IMG/VR virus record: IMGVR_UViG_3300012936_004598
Coordinates: 1 to 39,230 of that record
DNA: 39,230 bases
From: a virus
Reading direction: 5' to 3' (one strand)
The notes beneath the pieces are model-generated. The model ran no database searches. It was not told the DNA's origin and worked only from the letters and a program-made list of their open reading frames with translations. A program made the translations under genes and the position numbers. Positions 14,763 through 22,795 of this stretch are shown piece by piece (position 1 is the stretch's first letter; each line of letters begins with the position of its first letter).

Positions 14763-15460
14763 GTTATCATTTCCGCAAAGCCATGTACACTGTGATGTAT
14801 GTCGTTCCAAGGCTGGCTACATAGTTGATACCAACCCCATTGTGCTGGATATAGTTTGTGTTCTTCAGCAAACTCTCTAGCAGATCTATGATGAAAGTGA
14901 TGCCTTCTATGTATTATTAAATCGCTGGGCATATAACCAAACCAATCTCCTGCTTTATTATTTTTATCTTCTTCCTGCCATTTGCCACTTCCAAATTGAG
15001 GGCCTCTGTTTTTTCTTGTCATAAACCCAACAGGCCCTTTTTCATATGCTACTCTAATCCAATGTTGTATATCTACACGTTCATCTAATCTTGTATTCCA
15101 ATCTACCCTTACAATCAAATCAAAATGTGCTGGTATTTTTTTCAAGTGATCGGCGTGTGCGAGTATAGGAACTATTCCAAAATATTGTGTATCTTTAAGT
15201 TTAGGGTCTTCAGCATATATTTTATACTTTTCATGTTTAGACATTGGAGTAACATCCATTGGATGATAATGCCAACTAGGATAGTGCATAGTAGATAATC
15301 TGTCATGATACTCTTTTGGTATAAGATGTGTTTTATTTGTAAATGTATGATAATAAAAATTTACGCCAGTAAATTTATTTTTAAGTTGTTCTACAATATT
15401 AGAACCCTTATCATTTACACCTGATATACAAATTGCTATATTCAATTTTTTTCTATCCAC
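14759..15460 (-). CDS. Probable glycosyltransferase-like protein (unassigned family)
   Basis: This gene encodes 233 residues if started at the GTG at 15460, although no strong ribosome binding site is seen and the exact start is uncertain. The N-terminal strand LNIAICISGVNDKGSNIV, the central FDLIVRVDWNTRLDERVDI (a D-x-x-x-R-x-D pattern in the position of a metal site) and many aromatic and His residues recall WavE/DUF-type LPS synthesis proteins. I could not assign it to a defined family. It overlaps the SGNH gene upstream by 19 bases and the GT25 gene downstream by four, so it is part of the coupled operon. Confidence 0.6.
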   Translation of the reverse strand: MDRKKLNIAICISGVNDKGSNIVEQLKNKFTGVNFYYHTFTNKTHLIPKEYHDRLSTMHYPSWHYHPMDVTPMSKHEKYKIYAEDPKLKDTQYFGIVPILAHADHLKKIPAHFDLIVRVDWNTRLDERVDIQHWIRVAYEKGPVGFMTRKNRGPQFGSGKWQEEDKNNKAGDWFGYMPSDLIIHRRHHFHHRSAREFAEEHKLYPAQWGWYQLCSQPWNDIHHSVHGFAEMIT

Positions 15461-16083
15461 TTTCTAACTTTTTTACCATACATTTTATGTGTATTTGGAC
15501 CCACATGTACTTTATCATCAGCTAGATCAATTTTATCCCTATGGAATGACCAGTGTTTCCATTTCAGCTTAATTGGCAAATGGGTATACCAACTTGCTTC
15601 ATACATATCGTGGTCTGTAAATAAATGATAACATTTAATGTTTTTATTATCAAAAAAATTATGTATATGATTTGTGTATAACAATAAGTGTTGTTCAGCA
15701 TCATAGTATTCGAATATTTTTTTAAAATAAAAATTATTTGCTTTTGAATCTATTGATGGATGTAAATTTACATCTGTCTTTATTCTATCAAATTCTTTGC
15801 GTTCGTGGCTTTTTCGTAGTATGGCATACCTAGTAATATAGCTCCATTGCATAATAACTATATCATCTGGCCTATAATCAAAGTAATAATAAGCATTGTG
15901 CCAAATACGTTTGTTTCCTGCGCCTGACTGTCCTAGATTTACTAATTCTAAATTTAATTCTCTAGCAGTTTGGTTAGCCCAAGATAATTTGCTAGGAGAT
16001 AATCCAGGATGACCGTCTTCTAACAAACAATCTGATAATCCATGTCCATATGTGTTACTACAACCAAAAACAACTAATCTCAT
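15442..16083 (-). CDS. SGNH/GDSL-like hydrolase
   Basis: This 213-residue protein has the block I motif VVFGCSNTYGHG with nucleophile candidate S9, block II-III LVNLGQSGAGNKRIW (Gly and Asn of the oxyanion hole), a strand DDIVIMQWS, and a C-terminal DDKVHVGPNTH that can supply the catalytic Asp/His. SGNH enzymes in polysaccharide loci add or remove acetyl groups, so this one may tailor the glycan made by the island. Its ATG overlaps the stop of the sulfotransferase gene as ATGA. Similar SGNH proteins occur in marine T4-like phages. Confidence 0.75.
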   Translation of the reverse strand: MRLVVFGCSNTYGHGLSDCLLEDGHPGLSPSKLSWANQTARELNLELVNLGQSGAGNKRIWHNAYYYFDYRPDDIVIMQWSYITRYAILRKSHERKEFDRIKTDVNLHPSIDSKANNFYFKKIFEYYDAEQHLLLYTNHIHNFFDNKNIKCYHLFTDHDMYEASWYTHLPIKLKWKHWSFHRDKIDLADDKVHVGPNTHKMYGKKVRKWIEKN

Positions 16084-16697
16084 TTACGGACAGTCCTCCT
16101 ATCCTCAAACTGATATCCAAATTCTTTCATATCGTTCTTAAACATCTTTGATACTAATTCTATTGTTTCGTTATCATAGTATGTGCTATAATGTGGCTTT
16201 GTACTTCCTTGATTTAATTTTGGCATATTGTCTACGATCGGATAATTTAATTTTTGTAGTAATACATTCATATGAGGTTTAAAATTTTCAACTCTACCTA
16301 TAAAATCAATACGCTCACCATTAGGAACTGTCCATTCTGTTTGTTCTATATAATCCTGAGGAGACCCCATTTTCCAATGTACATAATGACGGAAATCATT
16401 CTTACCAATATTCTTCCACCTTGCTTTCCTATATAGATAAGAGCTAACAAGTTTATCGAAAGGATTTCGTACAAAAGCACATTTAAAATATTCGTCCCAA
16501 ACTTCCTGGCCAAACTCTTCAATATACTGATAAGGAAGCCTGTGATCAGCACTTCTTGGTTCAGCATTTCTGTCAAACAGTAAATGTTCTACAGTTTTGC
16601 CAGCACACTTAGGAATATGTAAAAAAATAATTTTCTTTTGATGATTTATGTTACAATATTTAAAGTTATAGTGTAGATCAATAAATTCTTTATTCAT
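16080..16697 (-). CDS. Sulfotransferase family protein
   Basis: This 205-residue protein has the two PAPS-binding signatures: the 5'-phosphosulfate loop in IIFLHIPKCAGKTVEHLLF (residues about 23-41) and the 3'-phosphate motif CAFVRNPFDKLVSSYLY (about 72-88). The IPKCAGKT form places it with the Sulfotransfer_2 group that sulfates carbohydrates. If active it would transfer sulfate from PAPS to the island's polysaccharide. The ATG overlaps the preceding stop by one base (TAATG). A second, divergent sulfotransferase lies at 17797. Confidence 0.83.
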   Translation of the reverse strand: MNKEFIDLHYNFKYCNINHQKKIIFLHIPKCAGKTVEHLLFDRNAEPRSADHRLPYQYIEEFGQEVWDEYFKCAFVRNPFDKLVSSYLYRKARWKNIGKNDFRHYVHWKMGSPQDYIEQTEWTVPNGERIDFIGRVENFKPHMNVLLQKLNYPIVDNMPKLNQGSTKPHYSTYYDNETIELVSKMFKNDMKEFGYQFEDRRTVRK

Positions 16698-17221
16698 TAT
16701 AATTTACGTCCAATAAAAATATGATCTCGCCATTTACGTGATCTTTCATCTGGGGCTTTGTGATCAATCCAATCAGCTACCGTTTCTAATCCAGATTCTT
16801 TTGCTATGGCTTTAAATCCGTCATCCATTATACGCCAACAATCTATAACATCATGTCTTGGACCAGCACTAGGAGCAATTAGTATTATGTAGCATCTAGG
16901 TTTTAACACCCTAGTCATTTCAGCAACACTCCTAAAAGGATTTTGTACATGTTCTAATGTTTGTCCACTTACAACAAGATCAATAGTATTAGATTCAAAA
17001 GGTAATTCATAAGGACCTGGCATTACATGCGATACTCCTTCTCCATCTACAATATCTGCGGTGTAGTAATTTGTAGCAATATCTTCGTAAATGGTTTTGT
17101 ATGTACGATCTTTACCATTAAGGTCTCTACCTCCAACATCTAAAATTGTTAGATTAGTTCCGAGTGTGACTTTTTTATGATTACGTGCTTTAATCATATT
17201 ATTAATGCTACTTGGATGCAT
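16697..17221 (-). CDS. Class I SAM-dependent methyltransferase (Methyltransf_11-like)
   Basis: This 174-residue protein has motif I LTILDVGGRDLNGKD (about 24-38), an acidic strand end YTADIVDGEG, the characteristic LPFESNTIDLVVSGQTLEHVQNP (about 74-96) and VLKPRCYIILIAPSAGPRHDVIDCWR. This is the ubiquinone/menaquinone-methyltransferase-like fold common in polysaccharide clusters. The acceptor is unknown; O-methylation of a sugar is plausible from the context. It is directly adjacent to the next methyltransferase gene at 17222. Confidence 0.8.
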   Translation of the reverse strand: MHPSSINNMIKARNHKKVTLGTNLTILDVGGRDLNGKDRTYKTIYEDIATNYYTADIVDGEGVSHVMPGPYELPFESNTIDLVVSGQTLEHVQNPFRSVAEMTRVLKPRCYIILIAPSAGPRHDVIDCWRIMDDGFKAIAKESGLETVADWIDHKAPDERSRKWRDHIFIGRKL

Positions 17222-17800
17222 CTAATTCTCCTTTACAAATTTTACTTGGTCCATGTAAAAATTATCAATGTTTAAGTTTTTTTGTTTAGCAAACTCTTTA
17301 ATAGCGTTTTTTACGCCTTCTTTTTTATCACTAAAATCGTCACACAGTAGGTAACCACCTACTTTAATCATGTTCCAACTTTTATGAAGATCATGTAAAC
17401 ATCCTTCATAAGAATGACTAGCATCAACATAGATCCAATCTAACTTTTCTGTAAATGTATCAAACCATTTATCTGTAGGCATCCTATGTATGGTTACACT
17501 TTGTCCAGCAAATCTTTTGACTACAGATCTATAAATTTTATCATAATATTTTTGAAAGTCAGCTGGATTATCACTACCAACAAGTGTACTATACCTATTT
17601 AAATATGCGTCATAACCTCCGTGTTCGTCACTACCTTTGTATGCTTCTATGGTCCAACTGTCAACTAAATGGATATGTTTTGCTCTTTTAATAAACTTAG
17701 CAGAACTATCACCTTTCCATACTCCTAGTTCAGCACCTATACTACCTTCTGGTATAATTGTTGCTGTTTTGTCTGTACCTGGATTTTTACCAAACATCAT
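17222..17800 (-). CDS. SAM-dependent methyltransferase (TylF/Methyltransf_24-like)
   Basis: This gene encodes about 192 residues when started at the ATG at 17800, which overlaps the upstream stop (ATGA) and has GGAG nine bases before it; the TTG at 17815 is less likely. Motifs are EGSIGAELGVWKGDSSAKFI for SAM binding, HIHLVDSW as the acidic strand, and LDWIYVDASHSYEGCLHDL with GGYLLCDDFS for metal and catalytic residues, as in macrocin-O-methyltransferase-type enzymes. It probably methylates a sugar hydroxyl. It forms a methyltransferase pair with 16697-17221. Confidence 0.8.
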   Translation of the reverse strand: MMFGKNPGTDKTATIIPEGSIGAELGVWKGDSSAKFIKRAKHIHLVDSWTIEAYKGSDEHGGYDAYLNRYSTLVGSDNPADFQKYYDKIYRSVVKRFAGQSVTIHRMPTDKWFDTFTEKLDWIYVDASHSYEGCLHDLHKSWNMIKVGGYLLCDDFSDKKEGVKNAIKEFAKQKNLNIDNFYMDQVKFVKEN

Positions 17801-18471
17801 TTGCCTATACTCCAATAATTTTTTTGGGCACTCGAATCAAAATCAAATCCCCAATAGTCTATGTCTTTTTTATACCAATCCGCTATAATTTGTATTGTTT
17901 TGTCATTGTATAAATCTTTATAATCTTTTTTTATAGTAGTTATGTTTCTAGCATCAGTCATCTTTTGTAAACCAAAATAATCACAAAGTTCTGTGTCCAT
18001 ATGCTCTAGTCTTATAATATCACAACTTACTTTTTCTTCTTTATTTACAACATGGTCTAATTGCGGGAACCAACCTCTTATTGCCCTGTGCCATAAAAAT
18101 TCTTTGTTTGCCCATATGTGTCTTTCTTCAATAAAATGATCTAAACTACGTACATCAGCATATGTGTCAGGACTAGCACCGTTTTCGATACTTTGTTTAG
18201 CAAAAAGATATCTACTTACTACTTTACTCCATGGATTGCGAACAATAGCAAACGCACCATGTTCTTTTGTCCAGTCTTTTACATCTCTATATCTAGCATG
18301 TCCTATGCCGTGATGATCACCTAAAGACTTCATAGTACGATTTAGTCTTTGTAAATAATCTGGAGAAATTAATTTATCTTTCGTTACAATAATTACTTTT
18401 TTCTTTAATAAATCGCTATGACGTATTGTCATTCCACCGTTTTTTGGAATGTGTATAAAAAGTTTACGCAT
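17797..18471 (-). CDS. Sulfotransferase family protein (second copy)
   Basis: This 224-residue protein has the PAPS-binding signatures LFIHIPKNGGMTIRHS at the N-terminus (residues 4-19) and FAIVRNPWSKVVSRYLFAK (about 94-112). The rest of the chain differs from the sulfotransferase at 16080, so the two are not a recent duplication and may act on different positions or acceptors. The ends overlap the glycosyltransferase gene upstream by 8 bases and the methyltransferase downstream. PAPS would have to come from the host. Confidence 0.82.
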   Translation of the reverse strand: MRKLFIHIPKNGGMTIRHSDLLKKKVIIVTKDKLISPDYLQRLNRTMKSLGDHHGIGHARYRDVKDWTKEHGAFAIVRNPWSKVVSRYLFAKQSIENGASPDTYADVRSLDHFIEERHIWANKEFLWHRAIRGWFPQLDHVVNKEEKVSCDIIRLEHMDTELCDYFGLQKMTDARNITTIKKDYKDLYNDKTIQIIADWYKKDIDYWGFDFDSSAQKNYWSIGK

Positions 18472-19252
18472 TGATTGCCTCCATTAGAGCTGGTACATTT
18501 TCACCTCTTTGAGGCAATTTATCTTTCAAGAAGAAATGTATAAAATATGCTTGTGGCAAATAATTATCGTCTATGCCTTTGTAGAGTCCATTCCATCTCC
18601 AGTCCATATTTTTTGTTGGAATATTTTCTTTCTTTACCCACCAATTAAGTAACATTTGATCTGTAGACCATTTATAAAATCCTACTCCATCTACAAAATC
18701 TTTAAATTCATTTCTAGAAATAAATTCTTTAGCAGTTTGGTTACGCAAATAAGGTTTAAAGTTTTTACAATTAATAACCATTAATCCCATGTTATAAAAT
18801 TCAGCACCTAGTTCGTTCCATTTCCAATCTACATCTTTTAAATTATTAAACGCATTTTTACTATATTTTCTAATTTTACTTTTGTATTTCTTAGCACACG
18901 GTAAGTCTCTTTCTACTACAGCGCCAAAAGCATATTCTTGTGACAAGTCATTAAATATATTTGGTGCGTTTGATCTTATATAGATATCACTGTCAATAAT
19001 AGCAATTTGGTCAAAATCATCTATGTGTTCAAAAGCATTTTCTTTTTCGTATATAGGCAGGTATCCTAATCTTTCAACTGCTTCTTTACTTCTGCCAGTC
19101 CTTTCTAAATCAGGACGTATTTTAAGTATAGGATTTGTTTGAACAACATGTTTGATATTATGTTTACTACAATAAGCATTTACACTTTGTATACAATGCT
19201 GATATAATTGACTTTGCTTACCTACAGCAACTTGGTATATCATGCGTTTCAT
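18464..19252 (-). CDS. Glycosyltransferase (GT8-like fold)
   Basis: This 262-residue protein has the start MKRMIYQVAVGKQSQLYQHCIQSV, the DxD-type strand QIAIIDSDIYIRSNAPNIF (about 86-104) and later EFYNMGLMVINCKNFKPYL and STDQMLLNWW, a pattern typical of GT-A enzymes that bind a nucleotide sugar and a divalent metal. It ends with YFIHFFLKDKLPQRG, where His may complete the metal site. The acceptor is unknown. It is coupled to the GT25-like gene downstream by a four-base ATGA overlap. Confidence 0.8.
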   Translation of the reverse strand: MKRMIYQVAVGKQSQLYQHCIQSVNAYCSKHNIKHVVQTNPILKIRPDLERTGRSKEAVERLGYLPIYEKENAFEHIDDFDQIAIIDSDIYIRSNAPNIFNDLSQEYAFGAVVERDLPCAKKYKSKIRKYSKNAFNNLKDVDWKWNELGAEFYNMGLMVINCKNFKPYLRNQTAKEFISRNEFKDFVDGVGFYKWSTDQMLLNWWVKKENIPTKNMDWRWNGLYKGIDDNYLPQAYFIHFFLKDKLPQRGENVPALMEAINA

Positions 19253-19815
19253 ACTAAGTTCCTTGTGTAACTTTCATCTGATTTATATGTAACTTTTGAC
19301 CCCATATCAAATTCCATTTCAACTATTCCGTCACATAACATCCAATCAGCAGGCATAGCGCCATATGTGTGTACCCAATTTAATATTTTTCTTGCTCCAC
19401 TAGGTTGAATACAATAAGCTCTAGCACCTTCATACCAATTACCTGCTTTTATAGGTTTTGCTCTTTTAAATCCTTCAAATTTATATATGTCTGTCATTAT
19501 AATATCGCCCATAGGTTTTTGGAATATTACATCATGCTCAAATATACAAATTGCTTTACTAGTATCACTACATTTTTTCCAAAGTAAATATTGACTTAAA
19601 AAACAACCTTGAACTCCGGGCAGTTTCATTAACTTGTTTGCTTTTTTACTTTCTAATGTAGGCAACAATCCAAAATCTTTAAGCCCTTGTTTTTTGCCGT
19701 TTATTCCTTCATATAATTCTAGTTCCCATCCGTTTTCATAACCTGTAGCAAAAGCTCTTTCGGCCATTTGAACACTACTTTCGTATTCAGGTAGATACAC
19801 AATATAGCCCTTCAT
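19249..19815 (-). CDS. GT25-like glycosyltransferase (second copy)
   Basis: This 188-residue protein has the plan of the GT25-like protein at 14103: MKGYIVYLPEYESSVQMAERA, the helix CFLSQYLLWKKC, the metal-site strand CIFEHDVIF, and GARAYCIQPSGARKILNW near the C-terminus with MPADWMLCDG. The chain is short for GT25 (often about 230-260) but no break is seen. Its ATG overlaps the stop of the 19812 gene (ATGA), as does its own stop with the next gene, so translation of the whole block is likely to be coupled. Confidence 0.78.
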   Translation of the reverse strand: MKGYIVYLPEYESSVQMAERAFATGYENGWELELYEGINGKKQGLKDFGLLPTLESKKANKLMKLPGVQGCFLSQYLLWKKCSDTSKAICIFEHDVIFQKPMGDIIMTDIYKFEGFKRAKPIKAGNWYEGARAYCIQPSGARKILNWVHTYGAMPADWMLCDGIVEMEFDMGSKVTYKSDESYTRNLV

Positions 19816-20657
19816 ATGCCTTGTACCTCTTTACGCAATTTTTCTTTCCAATGTATCGGTAACCAATTAAATTGTGCTCTGAGATATCTTATATCATTTT
19901 TCTTATTGCCTTTGCCTGTGCTAAAAATTTCATCTCTCTTCAGTCCCCAAGCATTCCATTTGTATCCTATGTGTGCTAAATTGTTTCCATTTGTAGCCCA
20001 ATTATTTGCTACGCTACGTAAGATATCTTGATCAATAAACCAATAACAGCCGTTTTCAAATCCTTCAATCATAGCATCTGAAAAAACTTTTCTAAACACC
20101 ATACCGGAATCTCCTGTACCAATGCTCAACGCACTAGCAATGTATACACCTTTGTCTTTGGGTTTTGGCATTACGGCAGGATGGGTTGTTAAATGAATAA
20201 AATCATTCATATGAAAGCCATTACGTAAAATACTATCGCAATCTAATTGTAAAATATGTTGTTGAGGTAATGTAAACAACTCTTTCATTCTCATAAATCT
20301 TACACTAGCAAGGTATGTTCTTCGTCCAATATAATCAATATCTCGTGTCTTAAATATATCAAAACCTTCCTTCATTTTTGATTTATTCTTTGGCATATTA
20401 TGATAAAAAAGATCGTCTACATTTTCATAACTGTAAGTAAACTTATAGGTATTTTTTAGTGTATCTAACACTGTTGTATTCATATTACCTTCATTTATAA
20501 TATGACAATGTACATGAACCCAGCTTACAGTTCTGTTAATACTTTGTTGTAATGCGAATCCATGTCTATCAAAATAATTATAATCGCAACTAAAATATAT
20601 AATATATTTTTCACTGTGTGGAACACTTTGTCCTTGTAGTTTTGGTAATTTAAACAT
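19812..20657 (-). CDS. Glycosyltransferase-like protein with DCD motif
   Basis: This 281-residue protein has an N-terminal strand KYIIYFSCDYNYFDRHGFALQQSI, the metal-binding-type motif ILQLDCDSILR (about 134-144) and GDSGMVFRKVF and WFIDQDIL further on, consistent with a GT-A fold. The family looks like a poorly described glycosyltransferase group of marine phages and bacteria. It has no membrane segment. It overlaps the FkbM gene by 8 bases upstream and the GT25-like gene by 4 bases downstream. Confidence 0.72.
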   Translation of the reverse strand: MFKLPKLQGQSVPHSEKYIIYFSCDYNYFDRHGFALQQSINRTVSWVHVHCHIINEGNMNTTVLDTLKNTYKFTYSYENVDDLFYHNMPKNKSKMKEGFDIFKTRDIDYIGRRTYLASVRFMRMKELFTLPQQHILQLDCDSILRNGFHMNDFIHLTTHPAVMPKPKDKGVYIASALSIGTGDSGMVFRKVFSDAMIEGFENGCYWFIDQDILRSVANNWATNGNNLAHIGYKWNAWGLKRDEIFSTGKGNKKNDIRYLRAQFNWLPIHWKEKLRKEVQGI

Positions 20658-21330
20658 CAGGAGCCATCCCTGGGCGATAACCTAGTACGGCGTTTTTTTC
20701 GCCTCTCCCTATTTTACGAATCATTCTATATCCTAATTCCATAAGGACATTTCTAATACTTTCACTGTTGTAGCCATATCGGGTTGGATGATCTTTTCTT
20801 TCATACAAAATTATAGGCTTACATTTTTCTATAGTTTTAAGTCCACCCATAGCAACAAAAGGTTCGTATCCTTCAGCATCTATTTTAATAAAATCAACAT
20901 TTCTTAAATGAAAAAAATCTAATGGTTTTACTACACAGCTTCCTGTTCCTGAACTATTAGGGCGAACATGTGTTCCAAAACTTTTATTTGTTGTGTTTAT
21001 TTTGACAGTTTCTTCTTTTTGTCCTAAACCTATAGGATATGTAGTAACATTGTCTATATTTTTATTTTTTAAGTTTTTTTGTAAACAATCATAAATTATT
21101 GGATTAATTTCAAAAGCATGTACATGTTCAAATGATCGTGCTAATTGATATGCTGTAATACCTACGTGAGCTCCAACATCAACTGCTACTCTTAAATCAC
21201 TACAATAACTCATAGCACAATTTAGTTCCCAGTTTTGATATTCTTCAATTTTGCCGCCGCCTTGTTTTTTAGCACTTTTCAAGCAAATATCAAATTCAGT
21301 AGTAATCCATCCGTCTATTGTTTTATACAT
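20650..21330 (-). CDS. FkbM-family methyltransferase
   Basis: This 226-residue protein has motif I VAVDVGAHVGITAYQLA (about 48-64), VHAFEINPIIYDCL, and FIKIDAEGYEPFVAMGG (about 147-163), then PIILYERKDHP and the C-terminal NVLMELGYRM. It is complete, in contrast to the shortened FkbM homologue at 3544, and its normal end (ELGYRMIRKIG) shows what that gene has lost. It is expected to O-methylate a sugar or sugar-linked group. It overlaps both neighbours by 8 bases. Confidence 0.85.
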   Translation of the reverse strand: MYKTIDGWITTEFDICLKSAKKQGGGKIEEYQNWELNCAMSYCSDLRVAVDVGAHVGITAYQLARSFEHVHAFEINPIIYDCLQKNLKNKNIDNVTTYPIGLGQKEETVKINTTNKSFGTHVRPNSSGTGSCVVKPLDFFHLRNVDFIKIDAEGYEPFVAMGGLKTIEKCKPIILYERKDHPTRYGYNSESIRNVLMELGYRMIRKIGRGEKNAVLGYRPGMAPDV

Positions 21331-22102
21331 CTATCCCAACCTGATACTTGAATGTACACTTCCATGCTTCACCGTCTTGGAACTCTTCTCTATTAAATTG
21401 ACTCCAAGCAATATGTTCTAACATTTGTGTCCTATCAAAACCAAACTGTCCTTGCCAGTGTTGTACAGCACTTTGGCCAAGGATTTGAATAGGTTTACCT
21501 AAACATAGAGCTTCAACTGCGGCCATGCTGTGATGTGTAATTACTTTTTTAGCATCACGCATTAGCGGAAGTATCGATTGAAATCTTGCTCTACGTTTAC
21601 CTTCCTTTTCTCTGATCTTAACAGGGACTTTCAAACCTTCATAGTATTTAACCGTATCACGTCTCCAGGTTGTGTAATCCTTTCCTAAGTATTTGAATAT
21701 GTTACTTGGATTTGGCATTACAAGTAAATTGTAATTGCCTTTATCATTCCATTCACTCCACAGACTTTTGTCTACTTCGAGAAAATCTTTTCTCGAATAC
21801 TGTATAGATTTTACTTTTGTGTTTTGTAGGGAATTGTAACTTATACGATAGTACCACGGTTTTTTATAATTATGGTTACCTATGTATCCGTTATCTATAT
21901 GAAAAAAATTTATATTTTTATTTTTTGTTATTGCTTCAAATACCCAATTATCAAATGGATGACTAAAAGCAAGTAATCTGTCTTGTTCTAAATCTTCAGC
22001 GCACTCTATTGTTTTGACATCACAACTTTTATATAGGTATTGAAATAACTGTCCTCTAAGTTGTTTTGAATTAATAGGTACCTGAAACTTATACTGACGC
22101 AT
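21323..22102 (-). CDS. Capsule-synthesis-like glycan protein (paralogue 4)
   Basis: This 259-residue protein is the first gene of the glycan island. It shares FFHIDNGYIGN...YYRI with the protein at 11751 and the family C-terminal plan ITHHSMAAVEALCLGKPIQI followed by F-N-R-E-E-F-Q-D-G-E-A-W-K. The basic stretch VKIREKEGKRRARF corresponds to the sugar-nucleotide or phosphate-binding region of the other members. Its ATG lies 14 bases inside the end of uvsY, so the island can be translated from the gp32-uvsX-uvsY message. Activity is inferred from the family only. Confidence 0.7.
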   Translation of the reverse strand: MRQYKFQVPINSKQLRGQLFQYLYKSCDVKTIECAEDLEQDRLLAFSHPFDNWVFEAITKNKNINFFHIDNGYIGNHNYKKPWYYRISYNSLQNTKVKSIQYSRKDFLEVDKSLWSEWNDKGNYNLLVMPNPSNIFKYLGKDYTTWRRDTVKYYEGLKVPVKIREKEGKRRARFQSILPLMRDAKKVITHHSMAAVEALCLGKPIQILGQSAVQHWQGQFGFDRTQMLEHIAWSQFNREEFQDGEAWKCTFKYQVGIDV

Positions 22103-22544
22103 CTTCCATTCCGGCTACTCTTAGTTTGACTACGTTTGTAATTTGCCATTGCTTTTGATCAAGACCTTTCAGCAATCCTAACCATTTGTTTCGCAACAAC
22201 GCAAATTCGTTTATGATTTTTTCATAGTCAACTACGTCAGCTTCGCCGTCAACGTATTTTTCAACGTCTCTACTAGATAATGCCCGTTGATAGTTTTCAA
22301 GATATTTTTTAAATTTTGTACTACGCAAACGCTTACATTCAATGTTCATGTAGTTCAATATTGCTTCAATTTCTTGTAGTTGATTAAATCTATGTTCAAC
22401 AATACCAGGTAGTTCAGAGGCTGCCTTTTCGACATTACCTCTGAGCTTAACTTCGTCCTTAGATTCTATAAGCTGACTTTCAAAGTAACTTATAGCATCA
22501 GGAATCTTACTTATGTCTCTCGCTACTTCCGAGTACCAACCCAT
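22089..22544 (-). CDS. uvsY: UvsY recombination mediator
   Basis: This 151-residue protein is close in size to T4 UvsY (137). The conserved centre is KAASELPGIVEHRFNQLQEIEAILNYM, followed by RSTKFKKYLENYQRALSSRDVEKYVDGE and LLRNKWLGLLKGLDQKQW, features I recognise from UvsY of marine T4-like phages. UvsY loads UvsX on gp32-covered single-stranded DNA. It lies downstream of uvsX and one small gene, as in related phages, and runs directly into the glycan island. Confidence 0.9.
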   Translation of the reverse strand: MGWYSEVARDISKIPDAISYFESQLIESKDEVKLRGNVEKAASELPGIVEHRFNQLQEIEAILNYMNIECKRLRSTKFKKYLENYQRALSSRDVEKYVDGEADVVDYEKIINEFALLRNKWLGLLKGLDQKQWQITNVVKLRVAGMEDASV

Positions 22545-22546
22545 AA

Positions 22547-22789
22547 TTAATCATCCCACACATCGTCATCTGGTTCTTCATCGTAATCAATGTCCTCGTC
22601 TATGTCTAAGTAGTATGAAATTGCCGCATCTAAAATATCACATGAACCCATAGCATCTCTAAAATGTACATCATCTGCGCCATAATCTGCGCAAGTATCT
22701 ACAAATCTTTCTGCTACAGTTTCTACCTGTTTTTTATCTAGTGATTCTTTGAATGTTGTCCACATATCTACTATTAGGCTTGCGTCCAT
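22547..22789 (-). CDS. Small acidic protein between uvsX and uvsY
   Basis: This 80-residue, very acidic protein has a C-terminus that is almost all Asp/Glu (YYLDIDEDIDYDEEPDDDVWDD), while the N-terminal part is helical with FVDTCADYGADDVHFRDAM. Its function is unknown. An acidic tail in this place could mimic DNA or bind UvsX/UvsY, but that is speculation. Small genes at this position are found in T4-like marine phages. The GGAG ribosome binding site lies inside the end of uvsX. Confidence 0.75.
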   Translation of the reverse strand: MDASLIVDMWTTFKESLDKKQVETVAERFVDTCADYGADDVHFRDAMGSCDILDAAISYYLDIDEDIDYDEEPDDDVWDD

Positions 22790-22795
22790 TTAAAC

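Noticed and set aside
21640-21655. TATTTAAC resembling a minus-strand late octamer
   Set aside because: It lies within a coding region, far from any start codon, and is a one-mismatch match expected by chance in AT-rich DNA.
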